Assembly (NCBI RefSeq): GCF_008369165.1 | Contig: NZ_VOBA01000001.1 | Coordinates: 1,915,630 to 1,979,629, forward strand | DNA length: 64,000 nucleotides | Direction of reading: 5' to 3' | Source: Dietzia sp. ANT_WB102 | GTDB lineage: Bacteria > Actinomycetota > Actinomycetes > Mycobacteriales > Mycobacteriaceae | Shown: one piece after another, positions 54,306 to 62,758 of the stretch | Position numbering within the stretch: the stretch's first letter is position 1 | How the letters are laid out: each line of letters opens with the position of its first letter | Translations under genes and position numbers: made by a program | The notes under the pieces: generated by a model | What the model was told of the DNA's origin: nothing | The model's database searches: none | The model's input: only the letters and a program-made list of their open reading frames with translations

Positions 54306-54992
54306 TCAGTCGAGGACCGTGCCGTCGTCGAGGTGGGAGAGCGATCCCCCCTCGGGTCGTTCGCCCGTGGCGAGGTACACAACGCGGTTGGCGATGCTCA
54401 CTGTGTGGTCGGCGAAGCGCTCGTAGTAGCGCGCCAGTAGCGCGAGGTCGACGGCTGCGACTGAACCGTGGGGCCAGTCCTCGCTCGACAACTGCCTCAT
54501 CAGATCGGAGTGGAGTCGGTCCACGGCGTCGTCCTCGGCATCGAGGGTCCGGGCCTTGTCGGCATCATGCTCGACGAGCAGTGTTGTGAGTCGTTGTGCC
54601 ATTTCACCGTCTCGCTGCGCGAGGTCGCGGATGAGGGGGACCAGGGGAGCCGGCACCACGGACTGCGGGTGCCGTCGCCGCGCGACCCTGGCGATGTGTC
54701 CGGCAAGGGTGGCCATACGAGTGAAGTGCTCGACGATGTAGATCCCCGACACAACCTGACGCAGGTCCCCGGCCACCGGTGCCTCGAGCAGGAGCAGCTC
54801 GAACGCATGTTGCTCGCTGACCTCGCGCAGATCCTCCAGCTCGGCCGCGCCGTCGATCACCTCGATGGCAGCGAGTTCGTCGCCATCGAGCAGGGCCGCG
54901 GTGGCGCGGTCGAGTAGGCGGATGTTGGTCTCGCAGAAGCGAACCAGCTGGTCGGAGAATTCGTCGAGCTTGGAATGGAAGACAGTGCGCAT
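54306..54992 (-). CDS. phoU: Phosphate signalling protein PhoU
   Basis: This 228-residue protein has two PhoU three-helix repeats, with the metal-binding ERFADH motif in the second (ARYYERFADHTVSIANRVV) and VSGIYIVEHFTRMATLAGHIAR in the first. It links the Pst phosphate transporter to the SenX3/RegX3-type two-component system, lowering phosphate uptake when phosphate is plentiful. A TACAGT hexamer stands six bases before ATG 54992 on the minus strand, a leaderless arrangement. No pst genes are adjacent. Confidence 0.93.
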   Translation of the reverse strand: MRTVFHSKLDEFSDQLVRFCETNIRLLDRATAALLDGDELAAIEVIDGAAELEDLREVSEQHAFELLLLEAPVAGDLRQVVSGIYIVEHFTRMATLAGHIARVARRRHPQSVVPAPLVPLIRDLAQRDGEMAQRLTTLLVEHDADKARTLDAEDDAVDRLHSDLMRQLSSEDWPHGSVAAVDLALLARYYERFADHTVSIANRVVYLATGERPEGGSLSHLDDGTVLD

Positions 54993-55089
54993 GCCACGAC
55001 TGTAGTGCGCGTTCGGCAACGCCGGAATTTCGTTCTCCTACTGTTCATCGCACCGCCTCCGGACAGGGGGCTCCGCAGGGGGGGTGAAT

Positions 55090-55107
55090 AGACAGAACGG
55101 TCTGTCT
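55090..55107. promoter_or_regulatory. Palindromic operator before the DUF4242-ABC operon
   Basis: AGACAGA (55090-55096) and TCTGTCT (55101-55107) form a perfect 7+7 inverted repeat with a 4-nt centre, 44 nt before the first gene. TetR-type repressors often bind sites of this shape. TACTAG (55109-55114), directly beside it, could be the -10 hexamer, so a bound repressor would block transcription. No TetR gene is nearby. Confidence 0.6.
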
Positions 55108-55151
55108 TTACTAGCGTGGGCCTTTCACGAGACGTCCCGAAAGGATCATTC

Positions 55152-55694
55152 ATGCCCCTCTTCCTCTACGAGACCACCCCGTCGCCGGAGCAGCAGGCCG
55201 ACCCCTCCACGCTCGTCGATTCCATCGCCGCCACCCTGACCGGTGCCGGTGCCGACGTCATCGAGACCCAGATCACCAAGGGCGCATCGCGTGTGTTCAC
55301 GATCGCCGAGCTAGCTGACGGACAGAACGGGGCCTGCGACACCGATGCCCCCGTTCTCGATGCGGCCGCGATTGGCGCCGCCGAGGTGACCACGCCTGCG
55401 CAGGTCCGCCTGGTCGGCACCGACCTCGAGACCATCAAGGCCGCCCGACCCGAGGCCGGATACCTGGTCGAGTGGGACATTCCGGACGAGATCGACATGG
55501 ACACTTATCTCACCCGCAAGAAGGAAAAGTCCCCGAAGTACGCAGAGATCCCCGAGGTCTCCTTCCTGCGTACCTACGTGCGTGAGGACACGGACAAGTG
55601 CCTGTGCTTCTACAACGCCCCGGACTCCGACTCCGTTGTCCGTGCGCGCGAGATCGTCTCCACCCCCATTTCGCGCCTGCACGAGCTGTCATGA
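55152..55694 (+). CDS. DUF4242 (SCO4226-type, nickel-binding-like) protein
   Basis: This 180-residue protein has a C-terminal DUF4242 domain with the highly conserved FLRTYVREDTDKCLCFYNAP and RAREIVSTP segments, and a related N-terminal half (MPLFLYETTPSPEQ), so it may be two ferredoxin-like folds. The best-studied relative, SCO4226 of Streptomyces, binds nickel. It is the first gene of a five-gene operon and overlaps the next start by 4 nt (ATGA). Whether it binds a metal or a ligand of the transporter is unknown. ATG 55152 is chosen; the frame opens earlier, at 55116. Confidence 0.78.
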   Translation: MPLFLYETTPSPEQQADPSTLVDSIAATLTGAGADVIETQITKGASRVFTIAELADGQNGACDTDAPVLDAAAIGAAEVTTPAQVRLVGTDLETIKAARPEAGYLVEWDIPDEIDMDTYLTRKKEKSPKYAEIPEVSFLRTYVREDTDKCLCFYNAPDSDSVVRAREIVSTPISRLHELS

Positions 55695-56803
55695 GCACCG
55701 CCGCGACGCAGACCCGCGTTCTCGGGGCTCCCCGAGCCCAGCTCACCGCCGGCGAATTCGGTGACGTTGACACCGCGGAACTCGTTGCGGTGATCGACTC
55801 GGTCGCCGCCCGGGCCTCCGCCCTCGACCGCGACGAGGCGGACCTCCGAGAGGACATCGCCGCACTTGCCCGGCTCGGATTGTTCGACGTCGATCGAACG
55901 CCGGTCGCCGTCGCCGCGACGATCATAGAGGCCGTGGCCACGGAGAGTCTGGCGGTCGCCTTTGCCGCGTGGGCGCAGCGTATGACCGCCGCGTACCTCC
56001 GACACGCGGTAGACCGTTCGGACGCGGCGGCCCGGACCTACCGGGCCGTCGCGGACGGAAGTCGCCCCGGAGTGTCGGGCATGGCCGCCGCCCAGCGGCA
56101 GGTCGTCGGGCTGGCCAAAGTTCCGATCACCGCGACACCGGTGGCAGGCGGCTACAGGATTGATGGCCCGATCGCCTGGGCGTCCAATGTGTACCCGGAC
56201 AGCGTCATCGTGCTGGCAGCCAACACCGAGGACGGGCGCAGCCTAGTTCTCACCTTTGAGGCGTCTGCACCCGGTGTCGAGATCCGGAATGCCCCCGACC
56301 TCCTTGCACTCAACGCGACGGCTTCCACGATGATCGGTCTCGACGGCGTGGAAGTCCCGGACGAGCAGGTGCTAGGCGAGGACTTGCCGGACTTCCTCTC
56401 CGGTGTGCGCCCACAGTTCCTCATCCTGCAGGCAGCTTTCTGCTCGGGCATAGCCGCGCGCTCGCTGACCGAGGCAGAGGGCCGCCTCGAGGGCCTCGGA
56501 GCCTTCTACTCCGACGAGCACGGGGAGCTGGCATCGCGTCACCAACACATGCACGCCGAACTGCACCGCCTCGGCGAAACGCCGACCGAGGCCACGCTGG
56601 GCGAGTTGCTTCTCCTTCGCCTCGACGGCGCGGAGATCGCTCCGGCGGCCACCCGTCTCGAGGCGATCCTGTGTGGTGGCATGGGATACGCCCAGGCGGC
56701 CCCGGCCAACCGTCGGATGCGCGAGGCCGCGTTTCTGCCCGTGCAGTCGCCCTCGCAATCGCAGCTGCGGTGGGAACTCGACCGGCTAGGGGTCTCCGCA
56801 TGA
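55691..56803 (+). CDS. Acyl-CoA-dehydrogenase-like flavoprotein
   Basis: This 370-residue protein has the acyl-CoA dehydrogenase fold but is divergent: the N-terminal helices (LREDIAALARLGLFD), the middle domain with GYRIDGPIAWASNVYPD and the C-terminal ARLEAILCGGMGYAQAAPANRRMREA are recognisable. The catalytic YEGTSEI segment is not present in its usual form. Such proteins, for example DszC/SfnB-type, often work as flavin monooxygenases for sulfur compounds, which would fit the taurine-type transporter downstream. It is coupled to both neighbours by 4-nt overlaps. Confidence 0.75.
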   Translation: MSTAATQTRVLGAPRAQLTAGEFGDVDTAELVAVIDSVAARASALDRDEADLREDIAALARLGLFDVDRTPVAVAATIIEAVATESLAVAFAAWAQRMTAAYLRHAVDRSDAAARTYRAVADGSRPGVSGMAAAQRQVVGLAKVPITATPVAGGYRIDGPIAWASNVYPDSVIVLAANTEDGRSLVLTFEASAPGVEIRNAPDLLALNATASTMIGLDGVEVPDEQVLGEDLPDFLSGVRPQFLILQAAFCSGIAARSLTEAEGRLEGLGAFYSDEHGELASRHQHMHAELHRLGETPTEATLGELLLLRLDGAEIAPAATRLEAILCGGMGYAQAAPANRRMREAAFLPVQSPSQSQLRWELDRLGVSA

Positions 56804-57549
56804 CAACCGGTGTCCTCGCCAGGCCAGTCGCGGTGAGCGTCACGGGCTTGCAGCACCGCCTGCCCGGCGGGCGGACGCTGTTCGATGATCTCGAACTGCA
56901 GGTCCGCGCCGGTGAATCCTTGGTCCTACTGGGCCCCTCGGGGGTCGGGAAGTCAACGCTCCTGCGGCTGCTTGCGGGACTCGACGAGCCTGCTGCTGGT
57001 GAACTGCGGGTTGGATCGGACGACAGCGGGGACGACCGGGCACATTCGTACGCGGTCGTGTTCCAGAAGCCGCTGTTGTACCCGTGGCTCTCGGTCCGCG
57101 AGAACGTCGCACTGGGTGGGCGGTTCCGGGCCCTGCGCGGTCGGGTCGACCCAGCCCACGTCGACGGCCTTCTCGAGCACTTCGGTATCGCGGAGCTGGC
57201 AGACTCCCGTCCCGACGAGATCTCCGGCGGGCAGGCACAGCGAGTGGCGGTTGTGCGTGCTGCCGCGACCCGCCCGGAGATCTTGCTACTAGACGAACCC
57301 TTCAGCGCGCTCGACCCAGTCACCCGCGCCGATTCCCAACGATGGCTCGTGGGCGTGACCGCCGACCTCGGGGTCACCACGGTCATGGTGACCCATGACG
57401 TGGACGAGGCACTGGTCGTCGGCTCCCGCATCGCGCTGTTGGGATCGTCAGGCCGCGTCCGGCAGGAGTGGACCAACCCGTCACATGGCTCCACGCAATC
57501 CGATCCGGCCCTGCGCGACAGCATCCTCCGCGCGTATCGGACGGCCTGA
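56800..57549 (+). CDS. ABC transporter ATP-binding protein (SsuB/TauB type)
   Basis: This 249-residue ATPase has Walker A GPSGVGKST (about residues 45-53), the Q-loop FQKPLLYPW, the signature ISGGQAQR, Walker B ILLLDEPFSALD and the H-loop VTHDVDEAL. It powers import by the adjacent permease and binding protein. It overlaps the flavoprotein gene by 4 nt. Confidence 0.92.
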   Translation: MTTGVLARPVAVSVTGLQHRLPGGRTLFDDLELQVRAGESLVLLGPSGVGKSTLLRLLAGLDEPAAGELRVGSDDSGDDRAHSYAVVFQKPLLYPWLSVRENVALGGRFRALRGRVDPAHVDGLLEHFGIAELADSRPDEISGGQAQRVAVVRAAATRPEILLLDEPFSALDPVTRADSQRWLVGVTADLGVTTVMVTHDVDEALVVGSRIALLGSSGRVRQEWTNPSHGSTQSDPALRDSILRAYRTA

Positions 57550-57556
57550 CGCGGCG

Positions 57557-58744
57557 ATGGAGAACGATCCCCGCCCCCTCGGCCCTATCCTTGATCGGCG
57601 CGCACTGCTGAGAGCCGGAGGCGCCCTCGCCGTGGGCGCCGGTGCGGTCGGTGGCGCCGCGACGCTGGGCAATCTGGTCACGACCGCGACCGCTCAGAGG
57701 GGCATCGCCACCGACGAGCTCCGCATCGGATATCTGCCCATCACCGACGCGGCCCCGCTCCTGGTGGCGCACGGAGACGGCTACTTCGAACAGCAGAAGA
57801 TCATCGTCGGTCGCCCTGTGCTCTTCCGCTCCTGGTCGTCGCTCATGGAGGCATTCCTCACCAGGCAGGTGGACCTCATCCACCTGCTCATGCCCTCGGC
57901 TGTCCAGCTCCGGTATGTCGTTGGCGCCGATGCCAAGGTGGTGAGCTGGAACCACACCGGGGGAGGAGCCATCACGGTGGCGCCGCACGTGAGGGACGTG
58001 GCCCAGCTCGCGGGGACGCAGGTGGCGATCCCCGGATGGTGGTCGATCCACAACATCCTCCTCCAGCGGGTGCTGCGCGCGCACGGGCTCACCCCGGTGG
58101 CGCGCCGTGCCGCGAGCCGGTCGGACAGGACCGTCGAACTCGTCGTGATGGGGCCCTCGGACATGATCCCGGCCTTGGCGACCGGGTCGATCTCCGCGTT
58201 CACGGTGGCCGACCCGTTCAATGCGGGTGCGGTCGCCCGGGGAGTCGGCTCGCTGCACATGATGCTCGATCAGGTGTGGCGGGATCACGCATGCTGCGTC
58301 ACCGTCGTCCACGAGGATCTCATCGACCGCCGTCCCGACACTGTTCAGGCGCTGGTCGACGCGACCGTCGCCGCGCAGCTCGGGATCCGCGCGGACCGCA
58401 CCTCCGCCGCCGCCCTCCTATCCGGGAAGGGGTACCTCCCACAGCCGCCCAAGGCGGTTGAGGTAGCGATGACGGGAACAGTGAGTGACCCCAGCGGTGG
58501 CAGAGCGCGCCCCAGGATCGACTTCCACCCTTATCCCTTCCCGAGCTTCACCTCCGAGCTCGTCCGTCAGATGCGGACGACGGTCGTCGATGGTGATGCC
58601 CGCTTCCTCGACGGGCTCGACCCCTCGACAGTCCACGGCGAGCTCGTCGACAACCGGTTCGTCCGCGCCTCGATTGCCCGCCACGGTGGGCCCACGGTTC
58701 TCGGTCTCCCCGCCTCCCTCACCCGACACGAACGGCTGATCTAG
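57557..58744 (+). CDS. ABC transporter substrate-binding protein (NMT1/SsuA-like, Tat signal)
   Basis: This 395-residue protein has a twin-arginine style signal (RR at residues 14-15 in DRRALLRAGG, then an Ala/Gly-rich hydrophobic stretch ending TATAQRG). The mature part is of the NMT1/SsuA family: ELRIGYLPITDAAPLLVAHGDGYF at the start and a substrate cleft that includes HLLMPSAVQLRY. Tat export implies that it folds before crossing the membrane, perhaps with a bound cofactor or metal. The ligand is not predictable. Confidence 0.88.
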   Translation: MENDPRPLGPILDRRALLRAGGALAVGAGAVGGAATLGNLVTTATAQRGIATDELRIGYLPITDAAPLLVAHGDGYFEQQKIIVGRPVLFRSWSSLMEAFLTRQVDLIHLLMPSAVQLRYVVGADAKVVSWNHTGGGAITVAPHVRDVAQLAGTQVAIPGWWSIHNILLQRVLRAHGLTPVARRAASRSDRTVELVVMGPSDMIPALATGSISAFTVADPFNAGAVARGVGSLHMMLDQVWRDHACCVTVVHEDLIDRRPDTVQALVDATVAAQLGIRADRTSAAALLSGKGYLPQPPKAVEVAMTGTVSDPSGGRARPRIDFHPYPFPSFTSELVRQMRTTVVDGDARFLDGLDPSTVHGELVDNRFVRASIARHGGPTVLGLPASLTRHERLI

Positions 58745-59617
58745 ATGACGCTCACGGACTCGACCCCGGACCCAGCGACCGACGACGTGTCGGCGGCCAC
58801 GGTGAGAGCCAGCCCATCCGTCTCCGGCTCGCGCGGCGGCCCGCGGACCGCCGGAGCGCGGCCGTCACGTCACCTCGCGCGTTGGGCCGCGGGGCTGCTG
58901 GGATTGCTCATCGGCCTCGGAGTGTGGACCCTGCTTACCTCTGGACTCGTCACTGACGACCCGGTGGTCAGTGGCATGGCGCCCGCGAAGACATGGTCCG
59001 GCTTCGGCGATCTGCTCGACAGGGGAGTGCTGCTGTCGGACGCCGCGGTCAGTCTGTACCGACTCGTTGCAGGCCTCGCCGCCGCCACGTTCCTCGGGGT
59101 GCCCCTTGGTCTCTGGCTCGGACTACGGCGGACCGCTGAAGCGGTGGCTGGGCCTCTCGTCCAGTTCCTGCGGATGATCTCGCCGTTGTCCTGGGCCCCG
59201 GTGGCAATCGCGGTGTTCGGGATCGGCAACGAACCCGTGATCTTCCTCGTGGCCGCTGCGGCTGTGTGGCCGATCCTGCTTTCGACCTCGGCCGGCGTGA
59301 ACTCGATCGACCCCGGGTACCTCGATGTGGCGCGGACCATGGGCGCCAGCGGGTGGGAACGCCTCACACGGGTGGTCATCCCGGCGGTCCGGCCCTCGAT
59401 CCTCGGCGGCATCCGCCTCGCCCTCGGCACAGCGTGGATCGTGTTGGTGCCCGCGGAGATGCTCGGCGTGCGTTCCGGTCTGGGTTACCAGATCCTCAAC
59501 GCCCGGGATCAGTTGGCTTATGACCAGGTGATGGCGGTGATACTCGTGATCGGCATGCTCGGGTTCGTGTTGGACGCGCTGTCCAAATTGGTTCTTCGAG
59601 ACCGCGTCGCTCGCTGA
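58745..59617 (+). CDS. ABC transporter permease (SsuC/TauC type)
   Basis: This 290-residue protein begins with a 40-residue Ser/Thr/Arg-rich cytoplasmic tail, followed by about six transmembrane segments in residues 40-285. A BPD_transp_1 EAA loop is seen around ARTMGASGWERLTRVVIPAV. The start ATG 58745 follows the binding-protein stop directly, without a gap. It closes the operon. Confidence 0.92.
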   Translation: MTLTDSTPDPATDDVSAATVRASPSVSGSRGGPRTAGARPSRHLARWAAGLLGLLIGLGVWTLLTSGLVTDDPVVSGMAPAKTWSGFGDLLDRGVLLSDAAVSLYRLVAGLAAATFLGVPLGLWLGLRRTAEAVAGPLVQFLRMISPLSWAPVAIAVFGIGNEPVIFLVAAAAVWPILLSTSAGVNSIDPGYLDVARTMGASGWERLTRVVIPAVRPSILGGIRLALGTAWIVLVPAEMLGVRSGLGYQILNARDQLAYDQVMAVILVIGMLGFVLDALSKLVLRDRVAR

Positions 59618-59620
59618 GCG

Positions 59621-59637
59621 GGTGCCCTTAGGGCGCC
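59621..59637 (+). terminator. Short hairpin after the ABC permease gene
   Basis: GGTGCCC (59621-59627) pairs with GGGCGCC (59631-59637) around TTA, with one G-U pair. It lies between the permease and the convergent nitrobindin gene. Confidence 0.4.
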
Positions 59638-59650
59638 GCACGCTGACGGG

Positions 59651-60133
59651 TCAAGCCCTGCGCAGCTCGGAGGCGAGGTGATGGGTGAGGGGCTGACCGA
59701 CCGCGGCCATGGCGAACGTGGTGGTGATGCGATCGCCGATGACCTCGTACCGCCGATGTGTGGAGTCGACCTGCTTGGCGGTGGCGCTGTTGTGCACGCG
59801 CGACTGGAGGTCCAACACCAGGGTATCCGCCTCGGCGACCACCGCCCCCTCGCACAGTTCGGTCTGCCCGGTGGGCTGGGCCAAGACGAACTCGACCGTC
59901 CCGTCACCGGGGACCCGCAGGTACCCGGTCTCGGTGTGCATGGGCGATCCTGTGGGCCCCCACGTGCGTTGGACGTAGTGCAGGAAGGGTTTGCCCACGT
60001 CGGTGAACGTGATCTCTTCGGTGTAGGTGAAATCGTCGATCGTCGGGTACGAACCCGCGCCCTCGCCCTTCCAGGTGCCTAACAGGGCGGCGACGGGGGA
60101 CAGATTCGGTGCGAGCGTCAATGCGGGGTCCAT
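59651..60133 (-). CDS. Nitrobindin family haem-binding protein (peroxynitrite isomerase)
   Basis: This 160-residue beta-barrel protein matches Rv2717c and bacterial nitrobindins: LSPVAALLGTWKGEGAGSYP at the start (shown in part), the KPFLHYVQRTW and HTETGYLRVP strands and HHLASELRRA with the His that should bind haem iron. Nitrobindins bind ferric haem and convert peroxynitrite to nitrate. The start ATG 60133 is preferred over ATG 60151, because the family usually begins just before LSP. Confidence 0.9.
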   Translation of the reverse strand: MDPALTLAPNLSPVAALLGTWKGEGAGSYPTIDDFTYTEEITFTDVGKPFLHYVQRTWGPTGSPMHTETGYLRVPGDGTVEFVLAQPTGQTELCEGAVVAEADTLVLDLQSRVHNSATAKQVDSTHRRYEVIGDRITTTFAMAAVGQPLTHHLASELRRA

Positions 60134-60171
60134 GGCGCGAGGATAAGCCATCGGTGCCCCCGCGCGCGTCG

Positions 60172-60699
60172 TCAGCCGTCCCAGACCGGTTCGCCGTGCT
60201 CGTCGATCCGCAGACCCTCACTCGGCGCGTGCTCGGTGATCACGCCGGTGTGCATCAGGTGCCCCACGGGGAGTTCGTGGACAGTGGACACGACGTCGGC
60301 GACGATCCGGCGATGGCAGCGCCACCACACCGATTCCGAGCACATCACCGCGACCTGTCGCTGGCGGGCGTCGGCGACGACCCGCTCCAGTGCAGCACGG
60401 AAGTCCGGTTCCCGGGTCCAGGCACTGTATGCACGGAACGCCTCGACCCGCCACCAGGTGTCGGGGGATTCGCGTCGCTGTGCGGCGGTGAGGTTCCGCC
60501 GACCGCCCAGGTCCTCCTCCCAGCGATAGTCGATTCCCGCCTCACCAACGACCTCGGGTACCGCGCCCTTCGCCGCGGCGGAGTTGGCGCGGCTGCCTGG
60601 GAAGCGTCGGATGTCCACGAGAAGCTCGACGCCGGCGCCCGTGAACAGCGCCGCCAGCTCGTCGCGGTCCAGTCGGCCGTGCCCCACGGTGAGCAACAT
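60172..60699 (-). CDS. DUF488 domain-containing protein
   Basis: This 175-residue protein matches DUF488: MLLTVGHGRLDRDEL, LLVDIRRFPGSR, WWRVEAFRAYSAWT and the C-terminal metal-like MCSESVWWRCHRRIV. Its function is unknown. It overlaps the DUF808 gene by one base (TGATG) and so is translated with it. The frame extends upstream to 61446 but is only GC-rich read-through. Confidence 0.88.
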   Translation of the reverse strand: MLLTVGHGRLDRDELAALFTGAGVELLVDIRRFPGSRANSAAAKGAVPEVVGEAGIDYRWEEDLGGRRNLTAAQRRESPDTWWRVEAFRAYSAWTREPDFRAALERVVADARQRQVAVMCSESVWWRCHRRIVADVVSTVHELPVGHLMHTGVITEHAPSEGLRIDEHGEPVWDG

Positions 60700-61715
60700 C
60701 AGCGCCCACTGTCCTGGTCCGCACTGGACCACGTCGCTCCGTCGTCGTCGCTGCACGGGGTGTCGCCCACGGTGCTCGGGTTGACCTCGGTGTGGGAACT
60801 CCGGTGCGGGAGTAGGTGCATGATCGCCACGACGACGGCTCCCACGGCGAGGCCGAAGATCAAGGCGCACGCGGTGTCGACCAGCCACGCGAGAACAGTG
60901 CCGACAGCGGCGATGTCCGCTGCTGGGTCGGCCAAGACGTGCACGAGGTGGTACGGCGCGGTCACACCGAGTTCGTCGAGGCCCACGAGGAGGATGTGGC
61001 CGCCAACCCACAGCATGGCGAGCATGCCGACGAAGGAGATCACCTCGAGGACCGTGGGCATCGCCTTGACCATGCCGCGGCCGAATCGTTGCACACCGGC
61101 CGACTCCTTGCCCGCCAGGTGAAGTCCGACGTCGTCCATCTTCACGATCATCGCGACGACGCCGTACACGAGGGCGGTGATGCACAGTCCCACCACCACG
61201 AGGATCACCGCCCGCGACCAGAATGCTTCGGACGCAACCTCGTTGAGGGCGATTACCATGATCTCGGCGCTGAGGATGAAGTCGGTGGTGACCGCCCCAC
61301 GGACCATCCTGGACTCGGCCTCGGGGCCCTTCTCCGTGACGGGCATCGCTTCCTCGTGCTGCCCGGAGACCCGCTCCCAAACCTTCTCCGCCCCTTCGAA
61401 ACAGAGGTAAAGGCCGCCAAGCATGAGGATGGGGGTGAGGATCCACGGCACGAACTGGCTGAGCAGGAGAGCAAAGACGATGATTATCGCTTTGTTCGCC
61501 AGCGAACCGAACGCGATCTTGCGGATGATGGGCAATTCCCGGGAGGGCTCGACGTCGCGAACGTACTGGGGGGTCACGGCGGTGTCGTCGACCACGACGC
61601 CGGCGGCTTTGACCGTGGCGCGGCCAGCGGCTGCGGCGACGTCGTCGGTACTTGCGGCCGCCATGCGGGCGAGTACTGCGATGTCATCGAGCAGGGCGGC
61701 GAGTCCACCGGACAT
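60699..61715 (-). CDS. DUF808 membrane protein
   Basis: This 338-residue protein matches DUF808 (YedI family): MSGGLAALLDDIAVLARMAA at the start, LPIIRKIAFGSLANKAIII, and the GAVTTDFILSAEIMVIAL membrane helix. It has about six hydrophobic segments after residue 65 and is of unknown function. ATG 61715 is chosen for its match to the family; the open frame continues to 62015. It is coupled to the DUF488 gene. Confidence 0.88.
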   Translation of the reverse strand: MSGGLAALLDDIAVLARMAAASTDDVAAAAGRATVKAAGVVVDDTAVTPQYVRDVEPSRELPIIRKIAFGSLANKAIIIVFALLLSQFVPWILTPILMLGGLYLCFEGAEKVWERVSGQHEEAMPVTEKGPEAESRMVRGAVTTDFILSAEIMVIALNEVASEAFWSRAVILVVVGLCITALVYGVVAMIVKMDDVGLHLAGKESAGVQRFGRGMVKAMPTVLEVISFVGMLAMLWVGGHILLVGLDELGVTAPYHLVHVLADPAADIAAVGTVLAWLVDTACALIFGLAVGAVVVAIMHLLPHRSSHTEVNPSTVGDTPCSDDDGATWSSADQDSGR

Positions 61716-61800
61716 GGAGATCTCACTTCGAACGAGCGGAAGGATCCGCGGCCGACAGAATCGACCCCGGCGGGTCGCCTTGTCACAGGATAGCGTCGTC

Positions 61801-62676
61801 TCACTCGATGGCGTCGAGGACCCAACGCAGCGTGGACACACCGGAGCGTCCCAGCGTTCGACCGAGTCCGTGGGATCCGAACGGCCCGTCCGGTAGGTCG
61901 AGCATCTCGCGCGCCCAGTCGGGCAATGCTGCGCCGGCGCCCTCCCGCAGCAGGGAATAGGCGGGTCGGTCAGCCCACGCCATCGGTGGCCCGTCGAGCA
62001 GGAAATGGCGCGCATCCATTGCGGCGGGTGACACCTCGAGCTCGGGCCGGTACTCCTCTAACGCCGCGTCGAGTTCGCGCACGGAGAGGGGCACATTTCT
62101 GGCGCCCAACATGAGGCCGGTCCTCGAGGCCTGCCGAACGTACTCGTCACGTTCAGTCGCGGACAGTCGTTCTCGTCCATAGAGCCGGTGGCATTCGAGG
62201 AAGCTCCAGATCTCGGCAACGTGGACCCAGCGCAGCAGGTGTGGGTCGCGGGCGTCGTACGGGCGGCCCCGGTAGTCGGTTCCCACCACCTTGCGGTGCA
62301 CGGCGTTGATCGTCCGGATGAGGTCGGAGGCATCGGCGATCGTGCCGAAAGTCGTGGTGGCGATGAACTGCGAGGTTCGTTGGAGGCGCCCCCACGGGTC
62401 GCCCCGGTAGTCGCTGTGGTCGGCCACGCCGGCCATGGCCAAGGGGTGCAGCGATTGCAGGAGTAGCGCGGTGAGTCCGCCGGCGAACATGGACGCGTCC
62501 CCGTTGACGCGGCAGATGGTGTCCTCGGGAACGTTCCAGCGCGCGCCGTCGGAATGCCAGATCTGGTGGTGTCGCGCGTCGGCATCGTCGCCCGCCACCC
62601 GTGAGCGCACCACCAGCCCCATCCTGCGGCGGGCACCGCTCAAAGCGCGGGACGCTGTGGTCGTCACCCTTGCCAT
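61801..62676 (-). CDS. MpaB-family (DUF2236) oxygenase
   Basis: This 291-residue protein matches DUF2236/MpaB, a haem-containing family that includes latex-clearing and rubber oxygenases and Mycobacterium MpaB. Typical segments are LLLQSLHPLAMAGVADHSDY, GRLQRTSQFIATTTFG and HVAEIWSFL with a likely haem-ligating His. There is no signal peptide. It ends 85 nt before the DUF808 gene on the same strand. The substrate is unknown. Confidence 0.88.
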   Translation of the reverse strand: MARVTTTASRALSGARRRMGLVVRSRVAGDDADARHHQIWHSDGARWNVPEDTICRVNGDASMFAGGLTALLLQSLHPLAMAGVADHSDYRGDPWGRLQRTSQFIATTTFGTIADASDLIRTINAVHRKVVGTDYRGRPYDARDPHLLRWVHVAEIWSFLECHRLYGRERLSATERDEYVRQASRTGLMLGARNVPLSVRELDAALEEYRPELEVSPAAMDARHFLLDGPPMAWADRPAYSLLREGAGAALPDWAREMLDLPDGPFGSHGLGRTLGRSGVSTLRWVLDAIE

Positions 62677-62758
62677 GGCGGACGCCCCCGTCGCGTGAAG
62701 TAGTCGTCTGCGTCACGATACCCCGGTTCCGAGCCCGCGAGCGGTATCGTCACCATCA

